Shown piece after piece: positions 24,523 through 32,803 of a DNA stretch of 64,000 bases (within the stretch, counting starts at the first letter, position 1; each line of letters starts with the position of its first letter). The DNA is from JBBQSN01 sp963825505. Lineage in GTDB: Bacteria; Actinomycetota; Actinomycetes; Actinomycetales; CAWJMD01. The stretch is taken from contig CAWGTL010000018.1 of NCBI GenBank assembly GCA_963825505.1, positions 310,001 through 374,000 on the forward strand. Reading direction: 5' to 3'. The translations under genes and the position numbers were made by a program. The notes below the pieces were generated by a model. That model ran no database searches. It was not told the DNA's origin and saw only the letters and a list, made by a program, of their open reading frames with translations.

Positions 24523-25793
24523 CAGCGCACCCCGAAGAACGAGCGGACCTGGCCCAGGCCGTCGACGAGGGCGTCGATCTCGGCGGTGGTCGTGTACAGG
24601 TACGACGACATCCGGGTGCTCGACTGCACCCCGAAGCGCTGGTGCACCGGCTTGGCGCAGTGGTGCCCCGCGCGGACGGCGACGCCGAGCGAGTCGAGCA
24701 CCTGGGCGACGTCGTGCGGGTGCACCCCGGCCAGCTCGAACGAGATCGCGCCGCCGCGGTCGACCGGGACGCCGTCGCGGACCTCGGTGGGACCCATCAC
24801 GGTCAGGCCCGGGACGGTGGTCAGACCGGCGAGGGCGTACGCGGTGACGGCCTGCTCGTGCGCCGCCACGGCGGCCATGCCGAGGTCGCCGAGGTAGCGC
24901 GCGGCGGAACCGAGCCCCACCGCCTCGGCGATCGGAGGCGTCCCGGCCTCGAACCGGTGCGGCGGCGCGGCGTAGGTGGCACCGGCCATCGTCACGGTCT
25001 CGATCATCTCGCCGCCGCCGAGGAACGGCGGCAGCTCGGCGAGCAGGTCGTAACGGCCCCAGAGGACGCCGATCCCCGTCGGCCCCAGCATCTTGTGGCC
25101 GGTGAACGCCACCAGGTCGGCGCCGAGCGTCTGCACGTCGACCGGCAGGTGCGGCACGGCCTGCGAGGCGTCGACGACGACGAGCGCGCCGACCTCGTGC
25201 GCCCGACGGGCGATCTCGGCCACCGGCGTGATGGTGCCGAGCGAGTTCGACACCCAGGCCAGGGACACCACCCGGGTGCGCTCGGTGATCAGCTCGTCGA
25301 CCTGCGACAGGTCGAGGCGGCCCTCGTCGGTGAGCCCGAACCAGCGCAGCCGGGCACCGGTGCGCTCGCACAGCTGCTGCCAGGGCACCAGGTTCGAGTG
25401 GTGCTCCAGCTCGGTGACCACCACTTCGTCGCCCGGGCCGACACCGTGCGGCCCGCGGCTGTCGCCGAGGACGCGGGCGACCAGGTTCAGCGCCTCGGTC
25501 GCGTTCTTGGTGAACACGACCTCCTCGGGACGAGCGGCGCCGATGAACCGCGCGACGTCGGCCCTGGCGTCCTCGAACGCCGCCGTCGCCTCGGCGCCGA
25601 GCTGGTGCACGGCCCGGGCGACGTTGGCGTTGTGGTTCTCCAGGTGGTCGGCGATCGTGTCGACCACGACCTGCGGCTTCTGCGAGGTGTTGGCGCTGTC
25701 GAGGTAGACCAGCGGGCGGTCGTCAGCCAGCCGGCGCGAGAGGATCGGGAAGTCCTTGCGCACCAGCTCGACGTCGAAACCGCCTGCGGTCAT
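24522..25793 (-). CDS. sufS: Cysteine desulfurase SufS
   Basis: 423 residues from ATG 25793; a GTG 9 nt upstream is an alternative. Group II desulfurase features: N-terminal VRKDFPILSR, aldimine His region ELEHHSN, the PLP-binding Lys in FTGHKMLGPTGIG (about residue 230), and the persulfide Cys in the short lobe RAGHHCAKP (about residue 372). It releases sulfur from cysteine for SufU. It is read between sufC (17 bp upstream) and sufU (1-bp overlap). Confidence 0.96.
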   Translation of the reverse strand: MTAGGFDVELVRKDFPILSRRLADDRPLVYLDSANTSQKPQVVVDTIADHLENHNANVARAVHQLGAEATAAFEDARADVARFIGAARPEEVVFTKNATEALNLVARVLGDSRGPHGVGPGDEVVVTELEHHSNLVPWQQLCERTGARLRWFGLTDEGRLDLSQVDELITERTRVVSLAWVSNSLGTITPVAEIARRAHEVGALVVVDASQAVPHLPVDVQTLGADLVAFTGHKMLGPTGIGVLWGRYDLLAELPPFLGGGEMIETVTMAGATYAAPPHRFEAGTPPIAEAVGLGSAARYLGDLGMAAVAAHEQAVTAYALAGLTTVPGLTVMGPTEVRDGVPVDRGGAISFELAGVHPHDVAQVLDSLGVAVRAGHHCAKPVHQRFGVQSSTRMSSYLYTTTAEIDALVDGLGQVRSFFGVR

Positions 25794-25810
25794 GGGCACC
25801 ACGTCGTCGA

Positions 25811-26572
25811 TCAGGCCTGCGCTGCCGGAGCGAGGAAGCGGTCGTAGCCGTTCGCCTCGAGCTCGTCGGCCAGCTCCGGCCCGCCCTGCTCGGCGATCCG
25901 GCCGTCGACGAAGACGTGCACGAAGTCCGGCGTGATGTAGCGCAGGATCCGGGTGTAGTGCGTGATCAGCAGGACTCCGACGTCGGAGCCGGACCGCACC
26001 CGGTTGACGCCCTCGGACACGACCTTGAGCGCGTCGACGTCGAGGCCGGAGTCGGTCTCGTCGAGGATCGCGATCCGCGGCTGCAGCAGCTCGAGCTGGA
26101 GGATCTCGTGCCGCTTCTTCTCGCCGCCGGAGAAGCCCTCGTTGACGTTGCGCTCCGCGAAGACCGGGTCCATCTTCAGGTCGGTCATCGCGGTCTTGAC
26201 GTCCTTGATCCAGTGCCGCAGGTTCGGCGCCTCGCCGTCGATCGCGGTCTTGGCGGTGCGCAGGAAGTTCGACACCGTGACGCCGGGGACCTCGACGGGG
26301 TACTGCATCGCCAGGAACAGGCCGGCGCGGGCGCGCTCGTCGACGCTCATCGCGAGGACGTCCTCGCCGTCGAGCGTCACCGAGCCCTGCGTGATCTCGT
26401 ACTTCGGGTGGCCCGCGACCGAGTACGCGAGGGTCGACTTGCCGGACCCGTTGGGGCCCATGATCGCGTGGGTCTCGCCGGCGCGGACGGTGAGGTCGAC
26501 GCCGCGCAGGATCTCCTTGCCGCCGTCACCGGCGACCTTCACGTGCAGGTCCTTGATCTCCAGGGTGGACAT
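25811..26572 (-). CDS. sufC: Fe-S assembly ATPase SufC
   Basis: 253 residues. Soluble ABC ATPase with Walker A GPNGSGKST (about 38-46), the SufC-type FSGGEKKRHEILQ signature and AILDETDSGLD Walker B, where Asp follows Glu as is usual in SufC. It drives conformational change in the SufBCD scaffold. It lies 6 bp after the Rieske gene. The starting sequence MSTLEIKDLHVKV is typical. Confidence 0.96.
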   Translation of the reverse strand: MSTLEIKDLHVKVAGDGGKEILRGVDLTVRAGETHAIMGPNGSGKSTLAYSVAGHPKYEITQGSVTLDGEDVLAMSVDERARAGLFLAMQYPVEVPGVTVSNFLRTAKTAIDGEAPNLRHWIKDVKTAMTDLKMDPVFAERNVNEGFSGGEKKRHEILQLELLQPRIAILDETDSGLDVDALKVVSEGVNRVRSGSDVGVLLITHYTRILRYITPDFVHVFVDGRIAEQGGPELADELEANGYDRFLAPAAQA

Positions 26573-26578
26573 GTCTTC

Positions 26579-26917
26579 TCAGCTCTCCTGTGGTGGTGCG
26601 AGGGGGGACGTGACGTCGACGAGGACGTCGTCGCCCTCCAGGGTCAGGGGGTAGATCTCGATGGGCTGGGTGGCCGGCAGGCCGGACGGTGCCCCGGTGC
26701 GAAGGTCGAAGCGCGAGCCGTGCAGCCAGCACTCGATCGTGCAGCCGTCGACCTCGCCCTCGCTCAGCAGCACGTACTGGTGCGAGCACACGTTGTTGAT
26801 CGCGTGCAGGTCGCCCTGTTCGTCGCGGACCACGGCGACCGGCACGTTGTCGATCTCGGTGCCGTGCACGCCGGTGGCCTCGAGGTCGGCGACCGAGCAG
26901 GCTCGCACCATGGTCAC
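26579..26917 (-). CDS. Rieske [2Fe-2S] ferredoxin-like protein of the suf operon
   Basis: 112 residues. The Rieske cluster motifs are CSHQ (NVCSHQYVLL) and CWLHGSRFDL, giving two Cys and two His ligands. The soluble, short form matches ferredoxin subunits of non-haem dioxygenases. Placement between sufD (4-bp overlap) and sufC is common in actinobacteria, and suggests an electron donor or cluster carrier for assembly, not an aromatic dioxygenase partner; that role is inferred from context. Confidence 0.9.
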   Translation of the reverse strand: MTMVRACSVADLEATGVHGTEIDNVPVAVVRDEQGDLHAINNVCSHQYVLLSEGEVDGCTIECWLHGSRFDLRTGAPSGLPATQPIEIYPLTLEGDDVLVDVTSPLAPPQES

Positions 26918-28200
26918 GCCGTGGCCTCGGTGGACTCGGTGACCACCGCGTCGACGGCCTGGGAGGTGGGGTCGCCGGGAGCGCCCATCGACAGCGCGAG
27001 CTCGTCGTCGATGGCCCGCATCAGGCGCTCCTGCAGGTCGGCGACACCGATCTGCTGGACGATGTCGGCGAAGAAGCCGCGCACGACGAGCCGGCGCGCC
27101 TGGTCCTCGGGGATGCCCCGGGCCTGCAGGTAGAACAGCTGCTCGTCGTCGAACCGGCCGGTGGCCGAGGCGTGCCCCGCGCCGACGATCTCGCCGGTCT
27201 CGATCTCCAGGTTGGGCACCGAGTCGGCGCGGGCGCCGTCGGTGAGCACCAGGTTGCGGTTCAGCTCGTAGGTGTCGGTGCCCTCGGCGCTGGCGCGGAT
27301 GAGGACGTCACCCACCCAGACCGTGTGGGCGGTGTCGCCCTGCAGCGCGCCCTTGTAGGTGACCTGGCTGGTGCAGTGGGGCGCGCCGTGGTCGACGAAC
27401 GAGCGGTGCTCGAGGTGCTGGCCGGCGTCGGCGAAGTACAGGCCGAGCAGCGTGGCGGACCCACCCGGCCCGTCGTAGGTGGCGTTCACGTTGAGTCGGA
27501 CCGCACTTCCGCCCAGGGTGACCGCGACGTGCTTGTAGCGGGCGTCGCGACCGACCCTGGCGTCGTGCTGGCCGAGGTGCACGGCGTCGTCGTCCCACTG
27601 CTGGATGCTCACGACCGTGAGGTCGGCGCCGTCGCCGACGATCACCTCGAGGTTGCCGGTGTGGACGCCGCCGCCTCGGTGGTCGAGCACGTACACGGCC
27701 TTGGAGTGCGCGCCGGCCTCGATCACGTAGTGGGCGTTCTGTCGACGACCCGGCGTGCCCGTGACGATCTCGCGCAGCGGCTCGGCGTACTCCGCGTCGG
27801 CGGGGATCCGCACGTACAGGGCGTCGCGGGTCCCGAGGTGGGCCACGACCGCGGCCCGGTCGGCCGGCACGAGCACCGAGCCGCGCGGGCCCTCGCCCGC
27901 CTGCAGCGTCGAGGACTCCACGCCCTCCGGGAGCTCGAGCTCGTAGGACGCGGCGTGGTCGTCGCCCTCGCCGTCCTCGGTCGCCTGGTCGGTCAGGGCC
28001 CCGGCGACGACGTCCATGGGGGTGAAGCGCCACTCCTCCTCGCGGCCGGTGGGCATCGGGAAGTCGGCGAGGTCGAACGACTTCGGGCGCTCGGCCCGCG
28101 ACTGCTGGGGCACCGGCGAACCGGGCCCGTGCGAGTGCTCGGTCAGACCGTGCTGGGCGGGCTCGCCGGACGCTGCCGGCTGGACTGTCTGCGTGGAAAT
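26914..28200 (-). CDS. sufD: SufD subunit of the SufBCD scaffold, apparent ATT start
   Basis: 428 residues if started at ATT 28200. AGGAG lies 6 nt before this codon and the peptide would begin (M)STQTVQPA, matching the MST start of sufB and sufC. No ATG, GTG or TTG sits at a usable distance: ATC at 28203 is too close, TTG at 28215 precedes the ribosome site, and the first in-frame GTG lies about 29 codons inside. The SufD body is intact, with GREEEWRFTPMDVVAG near residue 52 and C-terminal GHASATGRFDDEQLFYLQAR, including the conserved His. SufD forms a heterodimer with SufB. It overlaps the Rieske gene by 4 bp. Confidence 0.88.
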   Translation of the reverse strand: MSTQTVQPAASGEPAQHGLTEHSHGPGSPVPQQSRAERPKSFDLADFPMPTGREEEWRFTPMDVVAGALTDQATEDGEGDDHAASYELELPEGVESSTLQAGEGPRGSVLVPADRAAVVAHLGTRDALYVRIPADAEYAEPLREIVTGTPGRRQNAHYVIEAGAHSKAVYVLDHRGGGVHTGNLEVIVGDGADLTVVSIQQWDDDAVHLGQHDARVGRDARYKHVAVTLGGSAVRLNVNATYDGPGGSATLLGLYFADAGQHLEHRSFVDHGAPHCTSQVTYKGALQGDTAHTVWVGDVLIRASAEGTDTYELNRNLVLTDGARADSVPNLEIETGEIVGAGHASATGRFDDEQLFYLQARGIPEDQARRLVVRGFFADIVQQIGVADLQERLMRAIDDELALSMGAPGDPTSQAVDAVVTESTEATA

Positions 28201-28225
28201 GATCTTCTCCTGCAAGCGTTCTGGG

Positions 28226-28244
28226 CGGCCACGGATCGTGGCCG
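28226..28244 (-). promoter_or_regulatory. Intercistronic hairpin between sufB and sufD
   Basis: CGGCCACG and CGTGGCCG form a perfect 8-bp stem with a 3-nt loop, in the 68-nt gap between sufB and sufD. It sits a few nt before the sufD ribosome site. It could stabilise a processed mRNA end or tune sufD translation; there is no U-tract, so simple termination is unlikely. Confidence 0.5.
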
Positions 28245-28268
28245 GGAAGGACGGGGTGGACGGTGCGG

Positions 28269-29726
28269 TCAGCCGACCGCACCCTCCATCTGCAGCTCGA
28301 TCAGGCGGTTCAGCTCGAGGGCGTACTCCATCGGCAGCTCGCGCGCGATCGGCTCGATGAAGCCGCGCACGATCATCGCCATCGCCTCGTCCTCGCTCAT
28401 CCCCCGCGACATCAGGTAGAAGAGCTGGTCCTCGCTGACCTTGGAGACCGTGGCCTCGTGGCCCATCGAGACGTCGTCCTCGCGGACGTCGACGTAGGGG
28501 TAGGTGTCCGAGCGGGAGATGGTGTCGACCAGCAGCGCGTCGCAGCGCACCGTGGAGGCCGAGTGGTGGGCGCCCTCGAGCACCTGCACCAGGCCGCGGT
28601 ACGACGTACGGCCACCGCCGCGCGCCACGGACTTGGAGATGATCGACGACGACGTGTACGGCGCGGCGTGCACCATCTTGGCGCCGGCGTCCTGGTGCTG
28701 GCCCTCGCCGGAGAAGGCGATCGACAGCGTCTCGCCCTTGGCGTGCTCGCCCATCAGGTAGATCGCCGGGTACTTCATCGTCACCTTGGAGCCGATGTTG
28801 CCGTCGACCCACTCCATCGTGGCGCCGGCCTCGGCCGTGGCGCGCTTGGTGACGAGGTTGTACACGTTGTTCGACCAGTTCTGGATGGTCGTGTACCGGA
28901 CGCGGGCGTTCTTCTTGACGACGATCTCGACGACCGCGGAGTGGAGCGAGTCGGACTTGTAGATCGGCGCGGTGCAGCCCTCGACGTAGTGCACGTACGA
29001 GTCCTCGTCGGCGATGATGAGGGTGCGCTCGAACTGGCCCATGTTCTCGGTGTTGATCCGGAAGTAGGCCTGCAGCGGGATGTCGACCTTGACGCCCTTG
29101 GGCACGTAGATGAACGAACCGCCGGACCACACCGCCGTGTTGAGCGAGGCGAACTTGTTGTCGCCGGGCGGGATCACGGTGCCGAAGTACTCCTGGAACA
29201 GCTCGGGGTACTCGCGCAGGCCGGTGTCGGTGTCGACGAAGATGACACCCTGCTCCTCCAGGTCCTCCCGGATCTGGTGGTAGACGACCTCGGACTCGTA
29301 CTGTGCCGCGACGCCGGCGACCAGGCGCTGCTTCTCGGCCTCGGGGATGCCCAGGCGGTCGTAGGTGTTCTTGATGTCCTCGGGCAGGTCCTCCCACGAG
29401 GTGGCCTGCTTCTCGGTGGACTTCACGAAGTACTTGATGTTGTCGAAGTCGATGCCGGACAGGTCGCTGCCCCAGGTGGGCATCGGCTTCTTGCCGAACA
29501 GCCGCAGCGACTTCAGCCGGGTCTTCAGCATCCACTCGGGCTCGTCCTTGCGCGCCGAGATGTCGCGGACGACGTCCTCGTTCAGGCCGCGACGAGCGGT
29601 GGAGCCGGCGGTGTCGGAGTCGGCCCAGCCGTACTCGTACGTGCCGAGGCCGGCGAGCCCCGGGTTGCGCGACTCGATGTCGTTGGGGGTCTCGACGTCG
29701 GTCATCGGCTGGGTGGGGGTGCTCAT
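28269..29726 (-). CDS. sufB: SufB subunit of the SufBCD scaffold
   Basis: 485 residues from ATG 29726, overlapping the sufR stop by 1 bp. SufB is the cluster-building subunit. Recognisable parts are ESEVVYHQIREDLEEQGVIF, NTAVWSGGSFIYVPKGVKV, YVHYVEGCTAP with a conserved Cys, and the C-terminal MSRGMSEDEAMAMIVRGF. The length is normal for the family. It is the first structural gene after the autoregulated repressor sufR. Confidence 0.97.
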   Translation of the reverse strand: MSTPTQPMTDVETPNDIESRNPGLAGLGTYEYGWADSDTAGSTARRGLNEDVVRDISARKDEPEWMLKTRLKSLRLFGKKPMPTWGSDLSGIDFDNIKYFVKSTEKQATSWEDLPEDIKNTYDRLGIPEAEKQRLVAGVAAQYESEVVYHQIREDLEEQGVIFVDTDTGLREYPELFQEYFGTVIPPGDNKFASLNTAVWSGGSFIYVPKGVKVDIPLQAYFRINTENMGQFERTLIIADEDSYVHYVEGCTAPIYKSDSLHSAVVEIVVKKNARVRYTTIQNWSNNVYNLVTKRATAEAGATMEWVDGNIGSKVTMKYPAIYLMGEHAKGETLSIAFSGEGQHQDAGAKMVHAAPYTSSSIISKSVARGGGRTSYRGLVQVLEGAHHSASTVRCDALLVDTISRSDTYPYVDVREDDVSMGHEATVSKVSEDQLFYLMSRGMSEDEAMAMIVRGFIEPIARELPMEYALELNRLIELQMEGAVG

Positions 29727-30496
29727 CAGGCGGTCCTCCCGGACGGGGTTGCGGTGACGTGCTCTCGGGTGGTGCGGGTCGTGCTCGTGGCGCCGGCCGC
29801 GGGCCGGGTGGTCAGCGGGATGTGCGTGGTGCAGACGTGGTCGCCCTGGGCCAGCGTGGCCAGCCGCCGGACGTGCACGCCGAGGAGGCGCGAGAACACG
29901 GCGGTCTCGGCCTCGCACAGCTCGGGGAAGCGTTCGGCGACGTGCTGCACCGGGCAGTGCCCCTGGCACAGCTGCACGGCGAGCTGGTGTGTTCCCGGCG
30001 CCGGTGCGTCAGGGCCGGCCGTGACGCCCACCGGGCGGCTGCTCGCGGCGTAGCCCTCCCCCGTCAGCGCGGCGGCCAGCGCCTCGGCACGCTCTGCGGG
30101 ACCGTCGCCGGCCTCGTCGAGCACGGGGGCCAGACGTCGCTCGAGGTCCTCGAACCGGCGGCGGGCGAAGTGCTCGACGGCCTGCTGGCCGTGCTCGACG
30201 CGCAGGTACTCCAGGGCCTGGACGGCCACGACGTCGTAGGAGGTGGTCATCGCCGAGTGGCCGGTGTCGGTGAGCACGAACGCCCGGGCGGGGCGCCCGC
30301 GGCCGCGACGGCGGACGCCGACCTCGCGGGGCTCGACCACGCCGTCGGCCAGCATGACGTCGAGGTGCCGGCGCACGGCGGCCGTGGTCAGGCCCAGGCG
30401 CTCGGCGAGGCACGCCACCGTGATGGGGCCTTCCTGCCCCACCACGCGGGCGACCCGCGCGCGCGTCCGGTCGATTTCCACAACACCATCGTGCAC
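29726..30496 (-). CDS. sufR: SufR-type Fe-S-sensing transcriptional repressor
   Basis: 256 residues from GTG 30496; GTG 30481 is also possible because CACGAT lies 6 nt before it. The N-terminus is a winged helix-turn-helix of DeoR/SufR type (ITVACLAERLGLTTAAVRRH, about 25-44). The C-terminal half carries cysteines C177, C181, C194 and C222 in the SufR arrangement (LCQGHCPVQH, ELCEAE, HVCTTHI), fitting ligation of a [4Fe-4S] cluster. In mycobacteria and cyanobacteria holo-SufR represses the suf operon. As the first gene of the operon it should autoregulate. The divergent neighbour is an ABC transporter, with candidate operator sequence between them. Confidence 0.92.
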   Translation of the reverse strand: MHDGVVEIDRTRARVARVVGQEGPITVACLAERLGLTTAAVRRHLDVMLADGVVEPREVGVRRRGRGRPARAFVLTDTGHSAMTTSYDVVAVQALEYLRVEHGQQAVEHFARRRFEDLERRLAPVLDEAGDGPAERAEALAAALTGEGYAASSRPVGVTAGPDAPAPGTHQLAVQLCQGHCPVQHVAERFPELCEAETAVFSRLLGVHVRRLATLAQGDHVCTTHIPLTTRPAAGATSTTRTTREHVTATPSGRTA

Positions 30497-30520
30497 TTAT
30501 TCACCGCAGCCCGCCACGAA

Positions 30521-30534
30521 GGGTGACCTAACCC
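30521..30534. promoter_or_regulatory. Candidate operator between sufR and the ABC transporter gene
   Basis: GGGTGACCTAACCC is an imperfect palindrome (10 of 14 positions symmetric) in the 88-bp divergent gap. It lies just upstream of sufR and could be its operator. It does not match the full DtxR/IdeR iron box. This is inference only. Confidence 0.3.
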
Positions 30535-30571
30535 GCAACGGCCCGGCGTCGGGCGCGCCGCGGGCCCGACC

Positions 30572-30577
30572 TAGGCT
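30572..30577 (+). promoter_or_regulatory. -10 box of the ABC transporter operon (TAGGCT), leaderless
   Basis: TAGGCT ends 7 nt before GTG 30585 and resolves the start of a frame that is open further upstream. Confidence 0.6.
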
Positions 30578-30584
30578 GCCGACC

Positions 30585-31496
30585 GTGGAGGCGGCCGTCG
30601 AGGTGGTGGGGGCGGTCAAGCGCTACCGCTCCACGACCGCGCTGGACGGCGTGTCGCTCGTCGCGCGGGCGGGTGAGGTCACCGCCCTGCTCGGCCCGAA
30701 CGGCGCCGGCAAGACCACGCTGGTCGAGTCGGCGGTCGGGCTGCGGCGGCTCGACGCCGGGCGGATCCGGGTGCTCGGCACCGATCCCTCGACCGCGACG
30801 GCCGACCACCGTGCCGCCGTCGGGGTGATGCTGCAGGACGGCGGCCTGCCGGCCGGTGCGCGCCCGCTGACCGTGCTGCGCCAGCTCGCCGCGTTCCACC
30901 GCGACCCGCTCGACGTCGGCGACCTCGCCGAGCGGCTGGGCGTCACGACGTCCGCCACGACCGTGCGCCGGCTGTCCGGCGGGCAGCGCCGGCGCCTGGC
31001 GCTCGCCGCCGCGCTGGTCGGTCGCCCGCGCGTGGTCTTCCTGGACGAACCGGCCGCGGGCCTGGACGCCCAGTCCCGCCTGGTGGTGCGCGACGTCGTC
31101 GACGAGCTGCGCCGCGACGGCGTCGCGGTGGTGCTCACCACCCACGACCTGGACGAGGCGGCCCGCACCGCCGAGCACGTCGTCATCGTCGACCACGGGA
31201 AGGTCCTCGCCGACGGCTCCCCCGCCGAGCTGCTCGCCGGACGTGGTCAGACCGCGCGGTTCAGCGCACCCGCCGGCATCGACGTCGCGGCGCTGCGCCG
31301 CGCGCTGCCGGAGTCGGTGGTCCTGGAACCCGCCGGGGCGGGCGGCTGGGTCGTGCGCGGCGAGGTCGACGCCTCGGTGCTGGCCACCCTCACCGCGTGG
31401 TGCGCCAACCAGGGCGTGATGCCGGACGGCCTGCGGGTCGGCGCCGGCGGCCTCGAGGAGCTGTACCTCGAGCTCACGGGACGGTCGGTCCGGTGA
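30585..31496 (+). CDS. ABC transporter ATPase (multidrug/lipid type, Rv1458c-like)
   Basis: 303 residues. Walker A GPNGAGKTT (about 36-44), signature LSGGQRRR, Walker B VVFLDEPAAGLDAQ and the His switch THDLDEA. A roughly 90-residue C-terminal extension follows, as in ABC-2 type exporter ATPases. The order sufR / ABC ATPase / permease / ctaA is the same as around Rv1456c-Rv1460 in Mycobacterium tuberculosis, so this is a conserved neighbourhood. The substrate is unknown; a role in haem, redox or cell-envelope homeostasis is suggested only by context. Its stop overlaps the permease start. Confidence 0.88.
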   Translation: MEAAVEVVGAVKRYRSTTALDGVSLVARAGEVTALLGPNGAGKTTLVESAVGLRRLDAGRIRVLGTDPSTATADHRAAVGVMLQDGGLPAGARPLTVLRQLAAFHRDPLDVGDLAERLGVTTSATTVRRLSGGQRRRLALAAALVGRPRVVFLDEPAAGLDAQSRLVVRDVVDELRRDGVAVVLTTHDLDEAARTAEHVVIVDHGKVLADGSPAELLAGRGQTARFSAPAGIDVAALRRALPESVVLEPAGAGGWVVRGEVDASVLATLTAWCANQGVMPDGLRVGAGGLEELYLELTGRSVR

Positions 31497-32254
31497 GCGC
31501 CGCCGCTCCGGCTGCTGCGCCGGCTCGCGCCCGGGTGACCGCCCAGGCGCGCCGCGAGGTGGCTGCCGTGCTGACCAACGGCGAGCAGCTGCTGCTCACC
31601 CTCGTCCTGCCGCTCCTGGCCCTCGTGGCACTGGCCCGCACCACGTGGCTCCCGGTCGACGTCCCGGCCGGGCTGCAGCGCGTCGACGTCGTCGTCCCCG
31701 GGGTGCTCGCCGTGGCGGTGCTCTCGACCGCCTTCACCAGCCAGGCCATCGCCGTCGCCTTCGACCGCCGCTACGGCGTGCTGCGGCTGCTCGGCACCAC
31801 CCCGCTCGGCCGCGGCGGCCTCGTCGCGGCGCGGGCGGCCGCGGTGCTGGTCGTGGTGGTCCTGCAGCTGGTGATGCTCGGCGGCACCGGCCTGGTGCTC
31901 GGCTGGCGGCCCGACCTCACCGGCGTGCCGGCCGCCCTCGCCGTCCTGCTGCTCGGCACGGCGGCGCTCACCGCGCTCGGCCTCCTGCTCGGCGGAACCG
32001 TCCGGGCGGAGGGCGTGCTGGCGGTGGCGAACCTCGTGTGGGTCCTGCTCGTCGCCGGCGGCGGGGTGCTGCTGCCGGCTGAGGCGGCCGGACCGCTCGC
32101 CCCCTTCGTGGTGCTGCTCCCGTCCGGTGCGCTCGGTGAGGGGCTGAGGGCCGCGCTCGGCACCGGGACCGTCCCGGTCGCCGGGCTCGCCGTCCTCGCG
32201 GTGTGGACGGGGGTGGCGGTCCTCGCCGCCCGGCGCTGGTTCCGCTGGGACTGA
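31493..32254 (+). CDS. ABC-2 type transporter permease
   Basis: 253 residues from GTG 31493 (GTGA overlap with the ATPase gene). Six hydrophobic segments are visible, including LLLTLVLPLLALVALA (about 34-49), a run near 115-130 and the last pass before RRWFRWD. Conserved ABC-2 features are AFDRRYGVLRLLGTTPLGRG, the coupling loop, and LLPSGALGEGL. It pairs with the preceding ATPase as an exporter. A three-gene DUF4331 cassette lies between it and ctaA. Confidence 0.85.
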   Translation: MSAAAPAAAPARARVTAQARREVAAVLTNGEQLLLTLVLPLLALVALARTTWLPVDVPAGLQRVDVVVPGVLAVAVLSTAFTSQAIAVAFDRRYGVLRLLGTTPLGRGGLVAARAAAVLVVVVLQLVMLGGTGLVLGWRPDLTGVPAALAVLLLGTAALTALGLLLGGTVRAEGVLAVANLVWVLLVAGGGVLLPAEAAGPLAPFVVLLPSGALGEGLRAALGTGTVPVAGLAVLAVWTGVAVLAARRWFRWD

Positions 32255-32320
32255 CGCGCACCGGTGCGGGGCCGACGCGGCACGCCGCGGTTGTGCGGCA
32301 GCAGGCGAGAGGCATCCTGG

Positions 32321-32410
32321 CCTCACCCGGACGGAGCAATCGGTCACCCGGTGTCCTGATGGGGCTTGCGGCGTCCACCGACCGGGCGCACGTTGTCCTC
32401 ACCCGGACGG
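32321..32410 (+). repeat. Pair of 14-bp direct repeats upstream of the DUF4331 cassette
   Basis: CCTCACCCGGACGG occurs at 32321-32334 and again at 32397-32410, 76 bp apart, in the 240-bp non-coding gap before the Tat-signal gene. Exact 14-mers this close suggest regulator binding sites or duplication. No clear promoter was identified next to them. Confidence 0.5.
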
Positions 32411-32494
32411 CGACGTCAGGGAGCGCCGGGACGACCGTCCCGGACGCAGCCAGGCGACGACGCCGGCCGTGCCGGCGAGAGGTGGCGGCCGACC

Positions 32495-32797
32495 ATGACC
32501 GAGCTGATGGCAGAGACCTTCCACGACGCCGGGGGAGGCTCCCGGCGCACCTTCATGGTCGGCGTGGCCGGCCTCACCGCGGGTGCCGCCGCGCTCGCCA
32601 CCGTGCAGGCCTCCGGGACGGTGGGCTCCTTCGCCCCGGCCGGGGACGTCCTGGACGAGGGAGCCGCTGCGACCGGAGCCCTGGTGGCCTACGTCAAGGA
32701 CCTCGCCGCCGGCGAGATCGCCGTGATGCGCGGCGACACCGAGGTCGTCGTCGTCGACCACCAGCTCGCGCGGGCTCTCGCCCGCCTGGTCGGGTGA
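32495..32797 (+). CDS. Small Tat-signal protein preceding DUF4331
   Basis: 100 residues from ATG 32495, with GAGAGG upstream. A twin-arginine signal is clear: SRRTFM (about 19-24), then the hydrophobic VGVAGLTAGAAALATVQA. The remaining 60 residues contain GALVAYVKDLAAGEIAVMRG and TEVVVVDHQLARALARLV, matching a small conserved actinobacterial family of unknown function. It is probably exported folded or stays as a membrane-anchored Tat protein. Only 6 bp separate it from the DUF4331 gene, which itself lacks a signal peptide; a piggy-back export role is a hypothesis. Confidence 0.75.
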   Translation: MTELMAETFHDAGGGSRRTFMVGVAGLTAGAAALATVQASGTVGSFAPAGDVLDEGAAATGALVAYVKDLAAGEIAVMRGDTEVVVVDHQLARALARLVG

Positions 32798-32803
32798 CGC
32801 GCG

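Noticed and set aside
30521..30540. Possible DtxR/IdeR iron box beside sufR (contains TTAGGT on the minus strand).
   Set aside because: Only a half-site agrees with the 19-bp consensus; the second half does not match.
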